Shown in pieces: positions 32,034-40,238 of a DNA stretch of 41,969 nt. The stretch comes from Actinomadura sp. BRA 177 (GTDB taxonomy: Bacteria > Actinomycetota > Actinomycetes > Streptosporangiales > Streptosporangiaceae). The stretch is taken from the NCBI RefSeq assembly GCF_013372625.1, contig NZ_JABXFD010000407.1, forward strand, positions 1 through 41,969, given 5' to 3'. The position numbers and the translations under genes were made by a program. The notes under the pieces were generated by a model. It saw nothing but the letters and a program-made list of their open reading frames with translations. It was not told the DNA's origin and made no database searches. Position 1 is the first letter of the stretch, and every line of letters begins with the position of its first letter.

Positions 32034-32038
32034 ACCCG

Positions 32039-33232
32039 TCAGCGCAGGTGGCGGGCCAGGCACAGGCAGGCGACGAGGGTGGCGGCGCCGCACAGCGCCA
32101 TGACCTGGCCCGGCGCCAGGACCTCGCCCAGTGCGCCCGCCGCGCCGATGCCGGCCGCCTGCCCGGTTATGAGGCCGCTGCCGTAGAGCCCGATCGCCTG
32201 CCCGCGGATCTCCTCGGGCACCGCGTCCACGATGCGGCGCTGGACGGCCAGCTCGTAGCCGAGCCCGAACGTCCCCGCCGCCATCAGCGCGCACGCCGCC
32301 GCCGGGCCCGGCCCGAACGCGAAGAGCAGGAGCGGCGCGCCGGTCAGCATGGCGAGCGGCAGGGTGAGGCGTTCCCGCAGGTCCGGGCGGATCCAGCGGC
32401 CCACCACGAAGTTCCCTGCGAACATTCCGGCAGCGGCGGCGGCCAGCAGCAGGCCCGCCGCGTCCGCGTTCCCGTGCTCTCCCGCGTACGGGACCACGAT
32501 GCCCTCCGAGCCGACCGACAGGGAGATCGGCAGCCAGCCGGCGAGCAGGAGCCCGCGCGTGGTGCGGCCGCCGAGCAGCCGCCGGTTGATCCGCCACGTC
32601 TCGCGCGCCATGCCGGTGGACGGCGTCCGCGACGCAGCCGGGACGTCCGGCAGGCGGAGACGGGCGAGCGCTGTGGCCAGCGCCGCGCTCACCGTCGCGA
32701 GCCAGAGCGTCCCGGACGGGCTGAGCGCCGCCAGCAGCAGCCCGCCCGCCGCCTGCCCGGCGATCTGCGCGCCCGAGCTGGTCATCGTGAACAGCGACCG
32801 CCCCAGCACGTAGCCGTCCCCCGGGAGCAGGACGGGCAGCCGTGCCTGGACGGCGGCGCTGCCGACGGGCGCGAACAGCCCCGCCACGACGAGCAGCGCC
32901 ATGACCGCCGGCAGCGGGAGCCCACCCACCGCCAGGACGGCCGTGACCACGAGACGCAGCAGGTGGTAGCCGGTGAGCAGCCGCCGTGCCGGGACGCGGT
33001 CGGCGAGCGACAGCAGCAGCGCACCGCCCACCACGTACGGGAGCATCCCGGCGGCGAAGACGAGCGCCGCCGCGACCGGCGAGCCCGTCCGCTCGAACGT
33101 CTGGACGGACAGCGCGATCGTCCGGACCGAGTCGCCGGCCACCTGGAGCGTCTGCAGGGAGAACAGCATCCGGAACTCGGGGACGCCGAACACGTCGCGG
33201 TACCGCGCGGAGGCGAGAGAGGGAGCGGTCAT
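32039..33232 (-). CDS. Major facilitator superfamily transporter (probable efflux)
   Basis: A 397-residue protein with about 12 membrane helices (for example LPAVMALLVVAGLFAPVGSA, GQAAGGLLLAALSPSG, GLLLAGWLPISLSVGSEG). It starts MTAPSLASARYRDVFGVPEF, typical of MFS exporters of the MefA/enterobactin-exporter-like type. LLLSLADRVPARRLLTGYHL covers the loop 2-3 motif A region. The ATG at 33232 begins family-like sequence; the frame is open 46 codons upstream without a motif. It diverges from an ArsR-type repressor gene over a palindrome, so drug or metabolite efflux induced by a ligand is likely. Confidence 0.9.
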   Translation of the reverse strand: MTAPSLASARYRDVFGVPEFRMLFSLQTLQVAGDSVRTIALSVQTFERTGSPVAAALVFAAGMLPYVVGGALLLSLADRVPARRLLTGYHLLRLVVTAVLAVGGLPLPAVMALLVVAGLFAPVGSAAVQARLPVLLPGDGYVLGRSLFTMTSSGAQIAGQAAGGLLLAALSPSGTLWLATVSAALATALARLRLPDVPAASRTPSTGMARETWRINRRLLGGRTTRGLLLAGWLPISLSVGSEGIVVPYAGEHGNADAAGLLLAAAAAGMFAGNFVVGRWIRPDLRERLTLPLAMLTGAPLLLFAFGPGPAAACALMAAGTFGLGYELAVQRRIVDAVPEEIRGQAIGLYGSGLITGQAAGIGAAGALGEVLAPGQVMALCGAATLVACLCLARHLR

Positions 33233-33269
33233 GACGGCGACTCTGCGGCGGCGGACCCGTCCTCGGATA

Positions 33270-33293
33270 ATGTTTCGGTGAGGAGCGAAACAT
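33270..33293. promoter_or_regulatory. Palindromic operator overlapping divergent promoters
   Basis: ATGTTTCG (33270-33277) and CGAAACAT (33286-33293) form a perfect palindrome with an eight-base spacer. GATAAT (33266-33271) on the plus strand and CATTAT on the minus strand overlap its left edge as possible -10 elements. A dimeric ArsR-type repressor bound here would shut off both genes. Confidence 0.75.
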
Positions 33294-33359
33294 GGTGCTG
33301 AGGTCGGGCGCTTCGTGTCGCGGTCATGACCGCGGCCCGGCTCCGGGGAGGGGCCGCGC

Positions 33360-34343
33360 ATGTACCGCATCGAGGTGGGGCCGGGAGACCTCGCGGCGAG
33401 CCGGTTCGGGATCGCGCCGCTGATCGAGGTGCACAGCGCGCTCGGCCTGGTCGCGGGCCGGATGCCGGTCGGGCCGCTCGGCCCGTGGGTGGAGCGGTCC
33501 CGTCCCGCCTACCGGGAGGTCGCCGGCGACCCGGCCGTCCGGGCGCTGGCCTTCCTGCGGCGCCCGCACGGTTACATGGCCGACTTCGTGGTCCCGCCGC
33601 CCGCCCGGCCGAACCTCACGGTCGCCGAGCAGTTGGCGACCGTCCGGGCCACGCCGCTCGACCAGGCGCGCCGGGAGATCGTCCGGAATCTGGAGGGGCT
33701 ACCAGAGCCGGGCGCGGCGATCCGGGACGTGCTGGACGCGTCCGACATGGTCGAGCGCCTGGCCACCGGGCTGGAGACCGTCTGGCGCGCCCTGGTGGAG
33801 CCGGACTGGACGGTGCTGCGCTCGATTCTGGAGCGCGACATCGTCCACCGCGCGGGACGCCTCGCCGCCTACGGCTGGGCGGAGGCCCTCGACGGCCTGT
33901 CCCGCCAGGTGCGCTGGCGGGACGGCGTCATCGAGGCCGACATCCACGCCGACGCCACCTACCGCCTCGGCGGCGCCGGGCTGACGTTCGTGCCCGTCGT
34001 GTTCTCCGAGCTCGGCGCCGCACTCGAACAGGACTGGCCGTACACGCTGATGTACCGGGCCAGGGGAGTGGCGGCGCTCTGGGAGAGCCGGGCGCCGCGC
34101 GACGAGGACGCCCTCGACCGGCTGATCGGCCGCACCCGCGCCGAGTTGCTCCGCCTGCTCGCCGAACCCGCCACCACGACGTGGCTGAGCGCCCACCTCC
34201 GGATGAGCGTCGGCGGGGTCGGCGACCACCTCGCGGTACTGCGCGGATCAGGGCTCGTCACGCGCGAGCGCAGCGGCAGAAAGGTCCTCTACCGCCGCAC
34301 GGCCGTCGGGGACGTCCTCGCCGGCGGGTCACCGGCGAGGTAG
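33360..34343 (+). CDS. ArsR-type winged-helix regulator with DUF5937-like N-terminal domain
   Basis: A 327-residue protein. The N-terminal 230 residues resemble DUF5937 (MYRIEVGPGDLAASRFGIAP, LIEVHSALGLVAGR). The C-terminal part is an ArsR-like winged helix: RTRAELLRLLAEPATTTWLS, then SVGGVGDHLAVLRGSGLVTR and RSGRKVLYRR. No metal-binding CxC motif is seen in the recognition helix, so this is not a metal sensor; the N-terminal domain probably binds an organic ligand. GGGGAGGGG precedes the ATG. It probably represses the divergent MFS gene. Confidence 0.88.
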   Translation: MYRIEVGPGDLAASRFGIAPLIEVHSALGLVAGRMPVGPLGPWVERSRPAYREVAGDPAVRALAFLRRPHGYMADFVVPPPARPNLTVAEQLATVRATPLDQARREIVRNLEGLPEPGAAIRDVLDASDMVERLATGLETVWRALVEPDWTVLRSILERDIVHRAGRLAAYGWAEALDGLSRQVRWRDGVIEADIHADATYRLGGAGLTFVPVVFSELGAALEQDWPYTLMYRARGVAALWESRAPRDEDALDRLIGRTRAELLRLLAEPATTTWLSAHLRMSVGGVGDHLAVLRGSGLVTRERSGRKVLYRRTAVGDVLAGGSPAR

Positions 34344-34352
34344 TCGCCGGGA

Positions 34353-34871
34353 TCAGGTGCCGTAGACGGGGATGATCGTGGCGCGGGCCAGGGTGTGGGC
34401 CGTGATGTTGAAGCCGACGACGGCCGGGGACGTGTCGGAGTCGACGCCGAGCGACTCGACGTCCAGCGCGTGGACGGTGAACACGTAGCGGTGCGGGTCG
34501 CCGGGGGGCGGGGCGGCGCCGCCGAAGGCCTTCACGCCGTAGTCGCTGCGGGCGTGCACGCCGACCTTGGCGTCCTCGGTGCCGGCGCCGGTCGGCAGCT
34601 CGGTCACCGTGGCCGGGATGTCGAACAGCGACCAGTGCCAGAAGCCGCTGCCGGTCGGCGCGTCCGGGTCGTAGCAGGTCACCGCGAAGCTCTTGGTCTC
34701 GGCCGGGAAGCCCGACCAGCTCAGCTGCGGCGACTCGTTGCCGCCGCTGAAGCCCCAGTCGTTGAAGACGTGCTTGTCGGCGAGGGTCTCGCCCTCCGCG
34801 ACGTCCTCGCTGGTGACCGTGAACGACGGGACTTCGGGCAGGTACTCGCTCGGAAGCGGCGGCTTGGCCAT
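34353..34871 (-). CDS. YbhB/YbcL-type PEBP family protein
   Basis: A 172-residue protein of the phosphatidylethanolamine-binding/Raf kinase inhibitor-like family: [53 protein letters not shown] and [17 protein letters not shown]. The ligand-site residues DPDAP, HW and GDPHRY are intact. There is no signal peptide, so it is cytosolic. Function in bacteria is not established. The start at ATG 34871 has a strong AGGAGG site. It lies 52 bp after the sugar permease gene, with no terminator seen, so read-through from that operon is possible. Confidence 0.93.
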   Translation of the reverse strand: MAKPPLPSEYLPEVPSFTVTSEDVAEGETLADKHVFNDWGFSGGNESPQLSWSGFPAETKSFAVTCYDPDAPTGSGFWHWSLFDIPATVTELPTGAGTEDAKVGVHARSDYGVKAFGGAAPPPGDPHRYVFTVHALDVESLGVDSDTSPAVVGFNITAHTLARATIIPVYGT

Positions 34872-34923
34872 GGCGACCTCCTACATCAGTTTTCTGCGTG
34901 TCCCTCCATCTCTATCAGGACGA

Positions 34924-35799
34924 TCAGGTCTTGACCGCGCCCATCGTGAACCCGGTGACGAAACGGTCCAGGAACAGGTTGAACAGGAACGCGATCGGCA
35001 CCGCCGTGATCACCGTGGACGCCTGGAGCGACTGCCAGAAGAACACGTCCCCGCGGATCAGCTGGGTCGGCACGCCCGTGCTGACGACCATCTCCGGGCT
35101 CGCCGACACGAACGCCAGCGCGTACACGAACTCGCTGGACGTGAGCGTGAAGCTGAACACGACGACGGCGACGATCCCGGGGAACACCAGTGGCAGGACG
35201 GTCCGCAGGAACGCGCCGAAGCGGCTGTAGCCGTCCACCATGGCCTGCTCCTCGACGTCCTTCGGGACGGCCTTGAGGAACCCGATCAGCAGCCACACCG
35301 ACACCGGGATCGTGATCGTCGGATACACGACGATCATCGACCAGAGGGTGTCCTCCAGGTGCAGCGCCACCACGACACGGGTCAGCGACAGGAACAGCAG
35401 CGACGGCGGCACCAGGTACACCATGAAGATCGCGATGCCCATCGGGGTGCCCCAGGGGCGGTCGAGGCGGGCGAGCGAGTACGCGGCCGGCAGCGCGAGC
35501 ACCAGCGTGATCAGCACCACCACCGCGCCCACGATCAGCGTGTTGATCACGAATGTCAGGAACGGGGTGTCGGTGAACAGGTACGTCACGTGGTCGGGCG
35601 TCGCCGGCATGTTGAAGAAGAACGGGTTGCTCTCCGGGTTGTAGAGGTCCTGGTTCTGCTTGAACGCGCTGATCACGCTCCACAGGAAAGGCAGCGCGCA
35701 CACCAGGGCCGCCAGGATCGCCGCCGCGTACACCCCGCACCGCGCCGCCACGTGCCGCCGCGCGTACTTCCGCCGCAGCGCGACGACGTCGGTACTCAT
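34924..35799 (-). CDS. Carbohydrate ABC transporter permease (MalG type)
   Basis: A 291-residue inner membrane permease with six helices. It has the cytoplasmic EAA loop EEQAMVDGYSRFGAFLRTVL-P (about 193-213), which docks the ATPase, and VIGFxxxP-type segments: LIGFLKAVPKDVEEQAMVDG. It is the second permease of a carbohydrate (CUT1) importer. The ATG overlaps the stop codon of the MalF-type gene (ATGA). It ends the transport operon. Confidence 0.94.
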   Translation of the reverse strand: MSTDVVALRRKYARRHVAARCGVYAAAILAALVCALPFLWSVISAFKQNQDLYNPESNPFFFNMPATPDHVTYLFTDTPFLTFVINTLIVGAVVVLITLVLALPAAYSLARLDRPWGTPMGIAIFMVYLVPPSLLFLSLTRVVVALHLEDTLWSMIVVYPTITIPVSVWLLIGFLKAVPKDVEEQAMVDGYSRFGAFLRTVLPLVFPGIVAVVVFSFTLTSSEFVYALAFVSASPEMVVSTGVPTQLIRGDVFFWQSLQASTVITAVPIAFLFNLFLDRFVTGFTMGAVKT

Positions 35800-36734
35800 T
35801 GGCCCTCCAATCGGCGGACGGTGCGCAGGATCGCGATCGCCCCGGCGAGCAGCAGCGGGAACAGGAACAGCGCGATCGCCGCGCCCTGCCCGACGTCGCC
35901 GCCCTCGATGCCGCGGAAGTACGCCCAGGAGGCGAGCACGTCCGTCGAGTGCGTGGGGCCGCCGCGCGTCAGCACGTACGGGACGGTCATGTCGGTGAAC
36001 GTCATGATCGCGCCGAACAGGCCGGCGACGGCGATGACGGGGAGCGTCAGCGGGATCGTCACCTCGAACATCCGCCGCCAGAACCCGGCTCCGTCGATCC
36101 GCGCCGCCTCGTCGATGTCGCGGGGGATCGCGACGAGGCCGGCCATCACGATCACGGCGGCGAGCGGGGTGAGCCGCCACGTCTGCACGGCGATCACCGA
36201 CGCCATCGCCGTGCCCGGCTTCCCGAGCCACACGATGTTCGCGTCGATCAGCCCCAGATGGCGCAGCGCCCAGTCGACCGGCGAGTAGATCGAGTCGAGG
36301 AACCACAGCCACGAGATCGTCGACAGCGCGACCGGCGTCGTCCACGGCAGCAGCACCAGGAACCGGACGAACCACTTGCCGCGGAAGTCGGCGACCAGGA
36401 TGTTGGCGAGGATCTTCCCGAACAGGACGATCAGCACCATGCTCACCAGCGTGAACACCAGCGTGTTGCGCAGCGCCCGCCAGAACACGCCGTCCGCGAA
36501 CACCGCGTCGAAGTTCTGGAACCCCCCCCAGTCGAAGGACGGGTCGCCGGTCGTCACGTCCGAGAACGCGAACGCGATCGCGAGCAGGAACGGGACGCCG
36601 ACCAGCGCGATGATGTAGACGACCGACGGCAGCAGCATCACCCAGGCGAGGAACCCCTCCCGGTCGGCGAGCCCCGCCTTCGCGCGCGGCGCCTCCACCG
36701 CGACCGGTTTCGGGCCCGTCCGCGCGTGCGTCAT
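35796..36734 (-). CDS. Carbohydrate ABC transporter permease (MalF type)
   Basis: A 312-residue permease with six helices: WVMLLPSVVYIIALVGVPFL (first helix), LVFTLVSMVLIVLFGKILAN, and the EAA loop DIDEAARIDGAGFWRRMFEV-TIP. The first permease of the CUT1 system. A large periplasmic P2 loop, as in E. coli MalF, is absent, which is usual for actinobacterial members. Its ATG overlaps the ATPase stop codon. Confidence 0.94.
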   Translation of the reverse strand: MTHARTGPKPVAVEAPRAKAGLADREGFLAWVMLLPSVVYIIALVGVPFLLAIAFAFSDVTTGDPSFDWGGFQNFDAVFADGVFWRALRNTLVFTLVSMVLIVLFGKILANILVADFRGKWFVRFLVLLPWTTPVALSTISWLWFLDSIYSPVDWALRHLGLIDANIVWLGKPGTAMASVIAVQTWRLTPLAAVIVMAGLVAIPRDIDEAARIDGAGFWRRMFEVTIPLTLPVIAVAGLFGAIMTFTDMTVPYVLTRGGPTHSTDVLASWAYFRGIEGGDVGQGAAIALFLFPLLLAGAIAILRTVRRLEGQ

Positions 36735-37816
36735 GCCGGCCCGCCGATCGGCCCGCCGACCGGCACGGGGGCCCGGCGGGTGCCCGCCTCGGCGTCGAAG
36801 AACCGGAGCCGGCCGGACGGCACCGCGAACTCGTGCGTCTCCCCGGACTCCAGCGGCGTGTCCACGGTTGCGGGCAGCCGGGCGATGACGCGGGTCTCCT
36901 CGCCGATGCCCGTCACCGTCCCGTACACGTGCCGGTCGCCCGACAGGTACTCCATCCGCTCGACCCGCAGCGGCATCGTCACCCGCTCCGCCGGCGCGAC
37001 GTTCTCGGCGGGCAGCAGATGCTCGGGACGGAACCCGACCAGCACGTCGTCCCGCCTGACCAGGTTCATCGGCGGCGACCCGATGAACGTCGCCGTGAAC
37101 GTGTCGGACGGGTCGTCGTACACCTCCTGCGGCGTCCCGACCTGCCGGACGCGGCCGTGCTCCAGCACCGCGATCCGGTCGCCGAGCCCCATCGCCTCCG
37201 CCTGGTCGTGGGTGACGTAGATGGTGGTGGTGCCGACCCGCTCCTGGAAGCGCTTCAGCTCGTCCCGCGCCGTGGACCGCATCTTCGCGTCGAGGTTGGA
37301 CAGCGGCTCGTCCAGCAGGAACACCGCCGGGTCGCGGACCAGCGCCCGCGCCAGCGCAACCCGCTGCCGCTCACCGCCCGACAGCTGGCGCGGCTTGCGG
37401 CGCAGCAGCGGCTCGATCTCCAGCAGCTCCGCCGCCCACCGCGCCTTCTTCTCGCGCTCGCCGCGCTCCATGCCCTCCGCCCGCAACGGGAAGACGATGT
37501 TGTCCATCACCGTCTTGTGCGGATACAGCGCATACGACTGGAACACCATCGCGATCTGCCGGACGCGCGGCGGGAGCCCGTTCACGACGTTCCCGTCGAT
37601 CAGCACCTCGCCTTCCGTGGGGTGCTCCAGGCCCGCGATCGTGCGCAGCAGCGTCGTCTTCCCGCACCCGGACGGCCCGAGCAGCACCAGGTACTCGCCG
37701 GGCTCCGCCGCGAGATCGACCCCGTCCAGGGCCCGTACTTGGTCCGACCGCCCCCGCCGGGCCCGCACGTGCCCGTCGAAGGTCTTCACCAGCCCTTTGA
37801 CCTCTACGGTCTTCAT
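36731..37816 (-). CDS. Carbohydrate ABC transporter ATP-binding protein (UgpC/MsmK type)
   Basis: A 361-residue ATPase: Walker A GPSGCGKTT, Q-loop MVFQSYALYPHKTV, signature LSGGERQRVALARAL, Walker B VFLLDEPLSNLD, H-loop VTHDQAEAMGLGD. A C-terminal TOBE regulatory domain follows (VGFRPEHLLPAENVA onward). An unusual basic insert, HVRARRGRSDQVR (about 16-28), lies between the first two strands, longer than typical UgpC. It is a complete importer ATPase, encoded with its own transporter, although such ATPases can serve several importers. It starts at ATG 37816, four bases after the binding protein gene. Confidence 0.94.
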   Translation of the reverse strand: MKTVEVKGLVKTFDGHVRARRGRSDQVRALDGVDLAAEPGEYLVLLGPSGCGKTTLLRTIAGLEHPTEGEVLIDGNVVNGLPPRVRQIAMVFQSYALYPHKTVMDNIVFPLRAEGMERGEREKKARWAAELLEIEPLLRRKPRQLSGGERQRVALARALVRDPAVFLLDEPLSNLDAKMRSTARDELKRFQERVGTTTIYVTHDQAEAMGLGDRIAVLEHGRVRQVGTPQEVYDDPSDTFTATFIGSPPMNLVRRDDVLVGFRPEHLLPAENVAPAERVTMPLRVERMEYLSGDRHVYGTVTGIGEETRVIARLPATVDTPLESGETHEFAVPSGRLRFFDAEAGTRRAPVPVGGPIGGPA

Positions 37817-37820
37817 AGGC

Positions 37821-39221
37821 TCAGCCGCCCACGAGGCCGCGGCCGCGCCAGTTCTTGAAGATCGCGTTGATGCGGTCCTCCGCCTCCGCGACGGCATCCT
37901 CCGGGGACTTCTGGCCGCGGGCGGCGCGGCCGAACATCGTCGGCAGCACGTTGGTGTTGAAGATCTCGCCGATCGCCGGGTTGGACGGGCCCGGATAGCC
38001 GATGTTCGCGCTCCACGACGTCGCCTTCTTCAGCAGGCTCAGCTTGTTCGCGGGCTTCGCGCCCCACGGGTCGTTGTCGAGCCAGCCGTCCAGCTGCGGG
38101 ACCAGCGACGGCCAGCCCGGCAGGTCGTACATCTCGGAGAAGTACGTCGCCGACGCGAAGTTCGCCGTGTAGTGCAGCAGGAACTCCTTCGCCGCGTCCG
38201 CGTTCCCCGCGTACTTCGGCACGATCCACTGCTGGATCACGTGCTGCGCCGCGTACGACGCCTTCGGGCCGCGCAGCGCGGGCACGAAGAAGATGTCGTC
38301 GCCGATCGTCCGGTTGGTGCCCATCGCGCTGCGCCACGCCGAGATCGAGTTCAGGATGTAGGACGACTTGCCGGCGATGAGCGCCTGGTTGTTGGACGCC
38401 GGCGTCCAGGAGAAGACCTCCGGGGTCTCGGCCTCCTTGAACAGCCGCGCCATGTACTCGACGGCCGCGACCGCCGCGTCCGAGTTGATCACGACCTGCT
38501 CGTTCTGGTCCTGGACGGCCCCGCCGAACGACCACAGCAGCGCCCGCGCCGCCATGTTCGAGTCGGTCTCGGGGGACAGCCCGATCCCGCACGGCACCCC
38601 GGTCTGCTTCTTGATCTCGGCCGCACCGCGCAGCAGGTCGTCCCAGCTCGCCGGCCCGTTCGGCATGCCGACCTTCTGCCACATCGACTTGCGGTAGTCG
38701 CCGGGGTCGGGCGTCCAGCCGGGGCAGTAGGCGTAGAACTTCTTGGTGTTGGGGTTGTAGCTCGACACCCGGCACAGCTCCTGCTGCTTCCCCCAGCGCC
38801 GGTTCGCCTCCTGCACCACGTCCGCCATGTCGAGGACGGACGGCTCGTACTGCGAGAACGGCGCGATGTGCTGGATGAGGTCATGCCCGCGCCCGGCCTG
38901 GATCTCCGACGCGGCCCGGCGGGGGACGTCCACGGTGTTGATGTGGTCGACCCGGACGTCCACCCCGACTTTCTTGCCCCAGTCGGAGAGGAACTTGTCG
39001 AACCACTTGTCGTGCCGGGGCACGAAGTGGCTCCACATCAGGATGCTGAGCGAGCCGCTCAGCTTCTTCGCGGGGGCGGTGAACACCTCCTTCGGAGCGT
39101 TCCCGGTGTTGTTCGCCTGCGGGCCGCTGGACTCACTGGCGCATCCCGCCAGGAGACCGTAACCGCCCGCCGCGAGCGCCGTGGAGGATAGGAAGCCGCG
39201 TCTGCTCAGCCGCTCGGCCAT
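37821..39221 (-). CDS. Carbohydrate ABC transporter substrate-binding lipoprotein
   Basis: A 466-residue extracellular binding protein. The signal has both a twin-arginine motif, SRRGFL (6-11), and a lipobox, LAGC (Cys27), so it is probably a Tat-exported lipoprotein. The mature part has LSILMWSHFVPRHDKWFDKF, YNPNTKKFYAYCPGW and QALIAGKSSYILNSISAW, matching family 1 carbohydrate-binding proteins. The ATG at 39221 follows GAGGGAG. It is the first gene of a four-gene importer operon. The sugar is not deducible; no glycosidase or LacI regulator lies alongside. Confidence 0.93.
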   Translation of the reverse strand: MAERLSRRGFLSSTALAAGGYGLLAGCASESSGPQANNTGNAPKEVFTAPAKKLSGSLSILMWSHFVPRHDKWFDKFLSDWGKKVGVDVRVDHINTVDVPRRAASEIQAGRGHDLIQHIAPFSQYEPSVLDMADVVQEANRRWGKQQELCRVSSYNPNTKKFYAYCPGWTPDPGDYRKSMWQKVGMPNGPASWDDLLRGAAEIKKQTGVPCGIGLSPETDSNMAARALLWSFGGAVQDQNEQVVINSDAAVAAVEYMARLFKEAETPEVFSWTPASNNQALIAGKSSYILNSISAWRSAMGTNRTIGDDIFFVPALRGPKASYAAQHVIQQWIVPKYAGNADAAKEFLLHYTANFASATYFSEMYDLPGWPSLVPQLDGWLDNDPWGAKPANKLSLLKKATSWSANIGYPGPSNPAIGEIFNTNVLPTMFGRAARGQKSPEDAVAEAEDRINAIFKNWRGRGLVGG

Positions 39222-39373
39222 GGGGGTCTCCCTCGCCGCTGAAGGTCTCCCCTCGAAAGTAGATCGGCGAAGCGGACTCATCCAGAGACGATCCGGTAAC
39301 TCTGCGTCACTCTGGCCTCACCGGCCACGCCGGCCACAGCGGCATGCCCGCGTTACCCGCCGGTGACCGGTTT

Positions 39374-39407
39374 CGGGCGCCCCATTCTCCCGGGCGCCCC
39401 ACTCTCC
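39374..39407. repeat. Tandem 17-bp repeat, two copies
   Basis: CGGGCGCCCCATTCTCC (39374-39390) is followed directly by the same 17 bases with one change (T to C). Each copy contains the palindrome GGGCGCCC. It lies in the gap between the importer gene 39221 and the export ATPase stop codon at 39432, where I see no gene. Confidence 0.8.
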
Positions 39408-39409
39408 CC

Positions 39410-39432
39410 GCGCGCTGCTTTTCCGGGCGCGC
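39410..39432 (-). terminator. Hairpin at the end of the export ABC operon
   Basis: GCGCGC (39410-39415) pairs with GCGCGC (39427-39432), the last base touching the stop codon of the ATPase gene; the loop includes a TTTT run. Together with the downstream repeat palindromes it may end transcription on the minus strand. Short stem, so only tentative. Confidence 0.35.
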
Positions 39433-40238
39433 TACTTGCCGGTGGCCTCGGTGTAGGCGGCGACGACCTCTTCGGGGTCGCCGTCCATGTGCATGCGGCC
39501 CTCGTCGATCCAGATGACGCGGTCGCACATCTCCTTGACCGTGTCGAGCTGGTGGGCGACGAGGAACACCGCGCCGGCGTCCTTGCGCAGCTCGTCGATC
39601 CGGGCCTTGCTCTTGCGCTTGAACTTGGCGTCGCCGGTGGCGAGGGCCTCGTCGATCAGCAGCACGTCGTGGGTCTTCGCCGCGGCGATCGCGAACCGGA
39701 GCCGCGCCCCCATGCCGGACGAGTACGTCCGCATCGGGTACTGGATGAAGCCCTCCTTGAGCCCGGCGAAGTTCACGATCTCCTGGTACTTGGACCTGGT
39801 CTCCGCCTGGGTCATGCCCATGGCGAGGCAGCCGAGGACGATGTTGCGCTCGCCGGTGAGGTCCTTCATCAGGGCGGCGTTCACGCCCAGCAGGGACGGC
39901 TGCCCGTTGGTGTAGACGCCGCCGCGGTGCGGGGGCAGCAGCCCCGCGATGGCCTTCAGCAGCGTCGACTTCCCGGACCCGTTGGTGCCGATGATCCCGA
40001 TGGCCTCGCCCCGGTAGGCGACGAACGACAGGCCCTTGATCGCGTGGACCTCGGTCATCGTGGGACGGTGCCGGCGGCGGATGACGCGGGAGAACGCGCT
40101 GGCCGCGTTGCCCTTCCCGCCCGCGCCGTACACGCGGTAGACGATGTGCAGGTCGTCCACGACGACGATCGGGTCCCGGGACGGGTCGATCTGCACCGGG
40201 TCGGCGGCGGGGTTCATGCGCACCTTCGTGTCAGCCAC
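39432..40238 (-). CDS. Polysaccharide/teichoic acid export ABC ATP-binding protein (Wzt/TagH type)
   Basis: A 268-residue ATPase: Walker A GTNGSGKST, then YPMRTYSSGMGARLRFAIAA (signature SSGM, typical of the polysaccharide-export subclass), Walker B VLLIDEALATGD, H-loop FLVAHQLDTVKEMCDRVIWI. The subclass exports O-antigen, teichoic or galactan polymers across the membrane. There is no C-terminal carbohydrate-binding extension, so it is the short form. I chose GTG 40238 because GAGGAGCG lies upstream; it overlaps the permease stop by eight bases. GTG 40259 is an alternative. Confidence 0.9.
   Translation of the reverse strand: MADTKVRMNPAADPVQIDPSRDPIVVVDDLHIVYRVYGAGGKGNAASAFSRVIRRRHRPTMTEVHAIKGLSFVAYRGEAIGIIGTNGSGKSTLLKAIAGLLPPHRGGVYTNGQPSLLGVNAALMKDLTGERNIVLGCLAMGMTQAETRSKYQEIVNFAGLKEGFIQYPMRTYSSGMGARLRFAIAAAKTHDVLLIDEALATGDAKFKRKSKARIDELRKDAGAVFLVAHQLDTVKEMCDRVIWIDEGRMHMDGDPEEVVAAYTEATGK

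Noticed and set aside
34693..37220. Plus-strand open frames opposite the sugar importer genes
   Set aside because: They are mirror frames of the permeases and ATPase, rich in Arg/His/Asp/Gln, with no ribosome-binding site.
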